Assembly: GCA_913062955.1 (NCBI GenBank) | Contig: CAJXZP010000028.1 | Location: 1-44,861, forward strand | Direction of reading: 5' to 3' | Origin: an uncultured Flavobacteriales bacterium | GTDB taxonomy: Bacteria > Bacteroidota > Bacteroidia > Flavobacteriales_G > Salibacteraceae | Length of the DNA: 44,861 nt | In this document: one piece after another, positions 41,569 to 44,861 of the stretch | Layout: every line of letters starts with the position of its first letter | How positions within the stretch are numbered: position 1 is the stretch's first letter | The notes under the pieces: generated by a model | Seen by the model: the letters and a program-made list of their open reading frames with translations, nothing else | The model's database searches: none | Told to the model about the DNA's origin: nothing | Translations under genes and position numbers: made by a program

Positions 41569-42867
41569 TCACTTTTCTTGCATATTCATATGCGCATGAC
41601 CTTTGGGTTTTGCCCCATCATCGGGATTCATCATACTGGGTTTTCCAGCCAATTGAGCGGCTGCATCAATGGCAAACGTCCCATTAACCGCAATTTCATC
41701 CCCTACAAGAAGTCCATTTAAAATTACAAATTCCTCCTCCAATTCCGGTCCTATATCCACCCTTCTTAAAACAAAATAAACACCATTTTCATTTTTGGTT
41801 TTAACATAAACAATGGATTTCTTACCGGTCCACATAACGGCAGATTTCGGAATAACAATTGTATGACTGTCCCCATTAACGGCACTTTCAATCACACCCG
41901 TAACAAACATTTCTGGCTTAAAACGATCCGATACATTATCCATTTCAATTCGTGCACGAGCTACTCTTGTTTTTGGATTAATTACGGGGTCAATAAAACT
42001 AATTATCCCTTTAAATTGTTCTCCGGGTACGGAGGAAATGGAGAAGTTTACTTTATCTCCTACTTCCACCCCATTTAAATCTGGTTCGTGAACATCGAAT
42101 AATACCCATACCTTAGACAAGTCGGCTATTTCAAATAAAGCATAGCCACGTTTAATATGATCTCCTACATTCACATTTTTTTGTACCACCACTCCAGAAA
42201 CATCTGAGTGAATTGGAAATTGGTCGGATAAAGAACCTCGATTTAGAATACCATCAATTTGCTCCTCTGATAATTTCCAATTCCACAATTTCATTCTGGA
42301 GGCTTCATATAGTTCTGGTTGGTATTCACGAATACGATAAGCCTCCAATAATTCCTCTTGGGCCGTAACCAATTCTGGCGAATATACATAGCCAATTACT
42401 TGCCCTTTTTGCACCAATTCGCCTGTGTAATTAAGGAGTAACTTATCCACTCGTCCACTAATATCTGAAGTTTGTGAAAACACAAATCGCTCATCTGGCT
42501 GAATCTTTCCGGTTAACCGAATACTTTTCATCACCTTTCCCTCCTTAATCACTAGCGTTTGAACATCGGCTAATTTCATTGCCGTGGCCGACATAGCCAC
42601 AGCATTGGAAATTTCATTTCCAGATTCCATTTTTACCGGAATTAATTCCATCCCACAAATGGGACAATTACCTGGCTCTTGTTTGCGTATATGAGGGTGC
42701 ATCGCACATGTAAACTCCTTAATTGTAGAAACGACTACCTCCGTATTCATTTTCCCTGAAGATGTAGAAGTAATGATTGCGCTAACTTTTGCTAAAACAA
42801 TCCCCAACAGAATCAATCCAATGTATACAAATCCTTTTTTAATTTTTATTTTTTTCATCTCTTCCAT
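41569..42867 (-). CDS. RND efflux membrane-fusion protein (CusB-like) with heavy-metal-binding domain
   Basis: 432-residue periplasmic adaptor of a tripartite metal pump. A single N-terminal membrane helix (about 12-33) is followed by a heavy-metal-binding domain, EFTCAMHPHIRKQEPGNCPICGMELIPV (split at residues 51-78; Cys54, Cys68, Cys71). Then come the membrane-fusion parts, from about residue 105 on: KSIRLTGKIQPDE, the lipoyl-like strand SGRVDKLLLNYTGELVQKG and the mirrored HSDVSGVVVQKNVNVGDHI. The C-terminus is HAHMNMQ, metal-binding by look. It starts one base after the outer-membrane gene, with the RND permease beyond. The metal, copper/silver or zinc/cobalt, cannot be told. Confidence 0.93.
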   Translation of the reverse strand: MEEMKKIKIKKGFVYIGLILLGIVLAKVSAIITSTSSGKMNTEVVVSTIKEFTCAMHPHIRKQEPGNCPICGMELIPVKMESGNEISNAVAMSATAMKLADVQTLVIKEGKVMKSIRLTGKIQPDERFVFSQTSDISGRVDKLLLNYTGELVQKGQVIGYVYSPELVTAQEELLEAYRIREYQPELYEASRMKLWNWKLSEEQIDGILNRGSLSDQFPIHSDVSGVVVQKNVNVGDHIKRGYALFEIADLSKVWVLFDVHEPDLNGVEVGDKVNFSISSVPGEQFKGIISFIDPVINPKTRVARARIEMDNVSDRFKPEMFVTGVIESAVNGDSHTIVIPKSAVMWTGKKSIVYVKTKNENGVYFVLRRVDIGPELEEEFVILNGLLVGDEIAVNGTFAIDAAAQLAGKPSMMNPDDGAKPKGHAHMNMQEK

Positions 42868-42868
42868 T

Positions 42869-44110
42869 TTAATAGATCCTCGATCCCATTAAATATTGCA
42901 TTCGTGCATACGTCATGTAATTTTCTTTCAAAGCCATAATTTGTGCTTTTTGATAATCCAATAATTTTTGTTGCATCCTTAACACCTCTTCAAAGTCTTT
43001 ACCAGAGTTGCTATACGAAACCACCAAAATTTTAATCGCCATTTCCGTACTCTTTATCTGTCGCTCATACATCGTTAATTTTTGAACCGAACTTTGCCAG
43101 TTAAAATTAACCATTTCAAAATCTGCTCTCAGTATGTTTTCATAATTCAAATGCTCCGATTGCCATGCCGATTGTTCCAATTGTGTTTCCCGAATCGCAC
43201 TTTTGTATTTTTTTCGATAAATGGGTAAAGTCATCGTTACCATGGGCATAAAGGCATCATTTCCACTATTTTCCACTCCTGTTACATTTCCTACAAAAAC
43301 ATAATCTACCCCGACACCAATCATAGGATTCCCTTGTTTTCGGGCAACGGTTTCCCGTGCTTTGGAAACTTCCATCTGCAATTCAATGCCACGCAACACC
43401 GGGTTCTCATTCATCAAACTATCGGCACTAAATTCGCCATACCCCAATGGGTTCAAATCGTTTGAAATCAAAACCTCCATAGAATCTGCTCGATTCAACA
43501 ATCGATTAAACCCTACTTGAAGTGGATAGTTCTTCGATTTCAACACCTGAATTTCCGTTTGCGCATATTCCAATAAAATATCCACTCGAATAACATCCAC
43601 CATACTACCCAAGCCATTTTTATATTTAGCGGTTGATACGTGTTTGAAATTTTCAAGAATATCTATATTCTCCTGATGAATTTTGATAATTTTCCGTAAC
43701 TCATAGATGGAATAATAGGTCTCCTTTACCTCCAGGTTTAATTTATTCTTTGATTCCATAAACTCTTCAAAATATACCTGGGCTATTAAGGTATCTCTCT
43801 TGGAGTTTGCCTTTAAGGATCCAAACCAAGGAAACATTTGTGTTAAACTTACCTTGGCTTGTTGTGGGCCCAGTTTAGTTTCAATAGGTTGTATAAAATA
43901 GCCAAACGACAACGTTGGATCGGGTAATCCGTTGGACTGAGCTATTCGTTCCATAGCCATTTCAAATCGGGTATATTTAGCTTTCATACCCGGATTGTTT
44001 ATTACCGCTATCTGAAGGTAATTATCTAAACCCATTTCCATTTGAGCGTATCCCGTACCTAAAGTGAGGATGAAACCCATTACGACATATATTTTTAATA
44101 ATCTTTCCAT
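42869..44110 (-). CDS. TolC-family outer-membrane channel (CusC-like)
   Basis: 413-residue outer-membrane factor of the metal efflux system. Residues 1-22 form a signal peptide (ending GYAQ). Two long helical repeats follow, typical of the TolC/OEP family: MEMGLDNYLQIAVINNPGMKAKYTRFEMAMERI and a second with RKKYKSAIRETQLEQS and KSTEMAIKILVVSYSNSGKDFEEVLRMQQKLLDYQ. It shares the strand and one-base spacing with the membrane-fusion gene and follows the permease gene by ten bases, so the three form one operon with the order permease, channel, adaptor. Confidence 0.9.
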   Translation of the reverse strand: MERLLKIYVVMGFILTLGTGYAQMEMGLDNYLQIAVINNPGMKAKYTRFEMAMERIAQSNGLPDPTLSFGYFIQPIETKLGPQQAKVSLTQMFPWFGSLKANSKRDTLIAQVYFEEFMESKNKLNLEVKETYYSIYELRKIIKIHQENIDILENFKHVSTAKYKNGLGSMVDVIRVDILLEYAQTEIQVLKSKNYPLQVGFNRLLNRADSMEVLISNDLNPLGYGEFSADSLMNENPVLRGIELQMEVSKARETVARKQGNPMIGVGVDYVFVGNVTGVENSGNDAFMPMVTMTLPIYRKKYKSAIRETQLEQSAWQSEHLNYENILRADFEMVNFNWQSSVQKLTMYERQIKSTEMAIKILVVSYSNSGKDFEEVLRMQQKLLDYQKAQIMALKENYMTYARMQYLMGSRIY

Positions 44111-44120
44111 TTAAAATCCT

Positions 44121-44861
44121 TTAATTTTTTAATTCTTTACGACTCCATTTTAATTCTTCCCTCCAACTGTAGAGAACAGGTACAATAAAGAAGGTAATGG
44201 AAGCCAGTACCATTCCACCAAAAGCAGGAATGGCCATAGGAATCATAATATCTGCACCCCGGCCAGAAGAGGACAAAACAGGTAACAGCGCAATAATTGT
44301 AGTAGCCGAAGTCATCACCGCAGGTTTAATTCTTCTGCGTCCTGCTAATACCACTGCATTGCGTATTTCCGAAATAGAGTTCGGTTTACTTTTTTGAAAA
44401 CTTTGATCTAGGTAGGTTCCAATCAATACACCATCGTCTGTCGCAATTCCAAACAAGGCAATAAAGCCTACCCAAACTGCTACACTTAGGTTAATTGTTT
44501 GCATTTGAAAAAGTTCTCGCAGATTTTCACCGAAAAAACTAAAATTCATAAACCAAGATTCACCGTATAGCCACAACATTAAAAACGCCCCACTAAAGGC
44601 CATTGCGATACCACTAAACACCATAAGAGAGGTGGATACAGATTTAAACTGAAAATATAGAATCAAGAATATAATTAACAGTACGGCCGGGACAATCACT
44701 GCCAACCTTTTTTCCGCCCGAATCTGGTTTTCGTAATTCCCAGAGAATTTATAGCTAATCCCGGCAGGTACAACCAAATCCCCCTTATCAATTTTAGTTT
44801 GAATATAAGCACGGGTAGCTTCAACTACATCAATTTCCGCAAAACCATCCTTTTTATCAAA
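44121..44861 (-). CDS. Heavy-metal RND efflux permease, C-terminal part (CusA/CzcA-like; cut by window edge)
   Basis: The last 246 residues of an inner-membrane RND permease; the frame is open to the window edge and the N-terminal part, about 800 residues, is missing. Visible are the late periplasmic end (AEIDVVEATRAYIQTKI and VVPAGISYKFSGNYENQ), and transmembrane helices 8-12, including FIALFGIATDDGVLIG, the helix-10-like segment of the family (Asp-Asp), RRRIKPAVMTSATTIIALLPVL and VPAFGGMVLAS. This matches the CusA/CzcA heavy-metal group, not multidrug AcrB. It is the first gene of the operon as far as seen. Confidence 0.92.
   Translation of the reverse strand, partial: FDKKDGFAEIDVVEATRAYIQTKIDKGDLVVPAGISYKFSGNYENQIRAEKRLAVIVPAVLLIIFLILYFQFKSVSTSLMVFSGIAMAFSGAFLMLWLYGESWFMNFSFFGENLRELFQMQTINLSVAVWVGFIALFGIATDDGVLIGTYLDQSFQKSKPNSISEIRNAVVLAGRRRIKPAVMTSATTIIALLPVLSSSGRGADIMIPMAIPAFGGMVLASITFFIVPVLYSWREELKWSRKELKN

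Noticed and set aside
1-44861. tRNA, rRNA, tmRNA, CRISPR, riboswitch or parS sites
   Set aside because: None could be supported on either strand by eye.

Overview
This window is a stretch of low-GC bacterial chromosome that almost certainly comes from a member of the Bacteroidota close to the Flavobacteriales. The evidence is type IX secretion (T9SS) C-terminal sorting domains on two secreted proteins, repeated TAnnTTTG -7 promoter boxes (mostly TACTTTTG) ahead of genes, the parA-parB-DUF5683-dapB-lepB gene order, an E1 alpha/beta fusion, an oversized signal peptidase I, a GAPDH with a long N-terminal extension and a flavobacterial-type intergenic repeat. I see no tRNA, rRNA, CRISPR array, prophage or plasmid backbone. 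The species cannot be told from the sequence.

Layout. 1-9.8 kb: end-truncated E1 alpha/beta 2-oxoacid dehydrogenase, a Lon-N-domain protein, a sodium:dicarboxylate symporter, a T9SS-exported hydrolase coupled to a small lipoprotein, a methyltransferase, a ZIP metal transporter, a 2-Cys peroxiredoxin, a DUF1697 protein and an SRAP (YedK/HMCES-like) DNA-protein crosslink protein. 9.85-14.3 kb, mostly minus strand: a RAYT-type transposase with an in-frame 18-bp tandem repeat, an ElaA-like acetyltransferase, GAPDH and an HtrA/Deg protease. 14.5-18.8 kb: a tight plus-strand run dapF, GNAT, mltG, rsmE, DUF4159 protein, lipoprotein. 18.8-22.4 kb: an RND/MMPL exporter divergent from a PadR regulator and a PadR-linked membrane protein, with a clear operator in the shared promoter region. 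22.4-30 kb: dnaK, a lipoprotein, panB-RluA pair, an SGNH hydrolase, a DksA/TraR-like zinc-finger gene broken by one stop codon, a YjbQ protein and an endonuclease III without iron-sulfur cysteines. 30-37.2 kb: an Omp28-like T9SS protein, then parA, parB, a DUF5683 protein, dapB, lepB and a glycosyltransferase. 37.2-44.9 kb, all minus strand: a repeat element, DUF3820 and S4 proteins, an aldose epimerase, then arsenic genes (ACR3 pump, thioredoxin-type arsenate reductase, DUF6428, ArsR) joined to a CusCBA-like metal efflux system that runs off the window.

How the genes work together. dapF and dapB serve lysine/meso-diaminopimelate synthesis and mltG acts on peptidoglycan, so two parts of the window carry envelope biosynthesis. 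The last 7 kb is a metal/metalloid resistance island: arsenate is reduced, arsenite is exported across the inner membrane by ACR3, and a tripartite RND pump (membrane-fusion protein with a heavy-metal-binding domain) clears cations from the periplasm, with an ArsR repressor between the two halves.

I found no convincing wholly new multi-gene system. The best leads are local: the nonsense-split DksA/TraR gene, the PadR operator placed between the -33 and -7 boxes, the repeat-carrying transposase, the dispersed intergenic repeat, the palindromes ahead of parA, and a string of adjacent hairpins in the ars gap.
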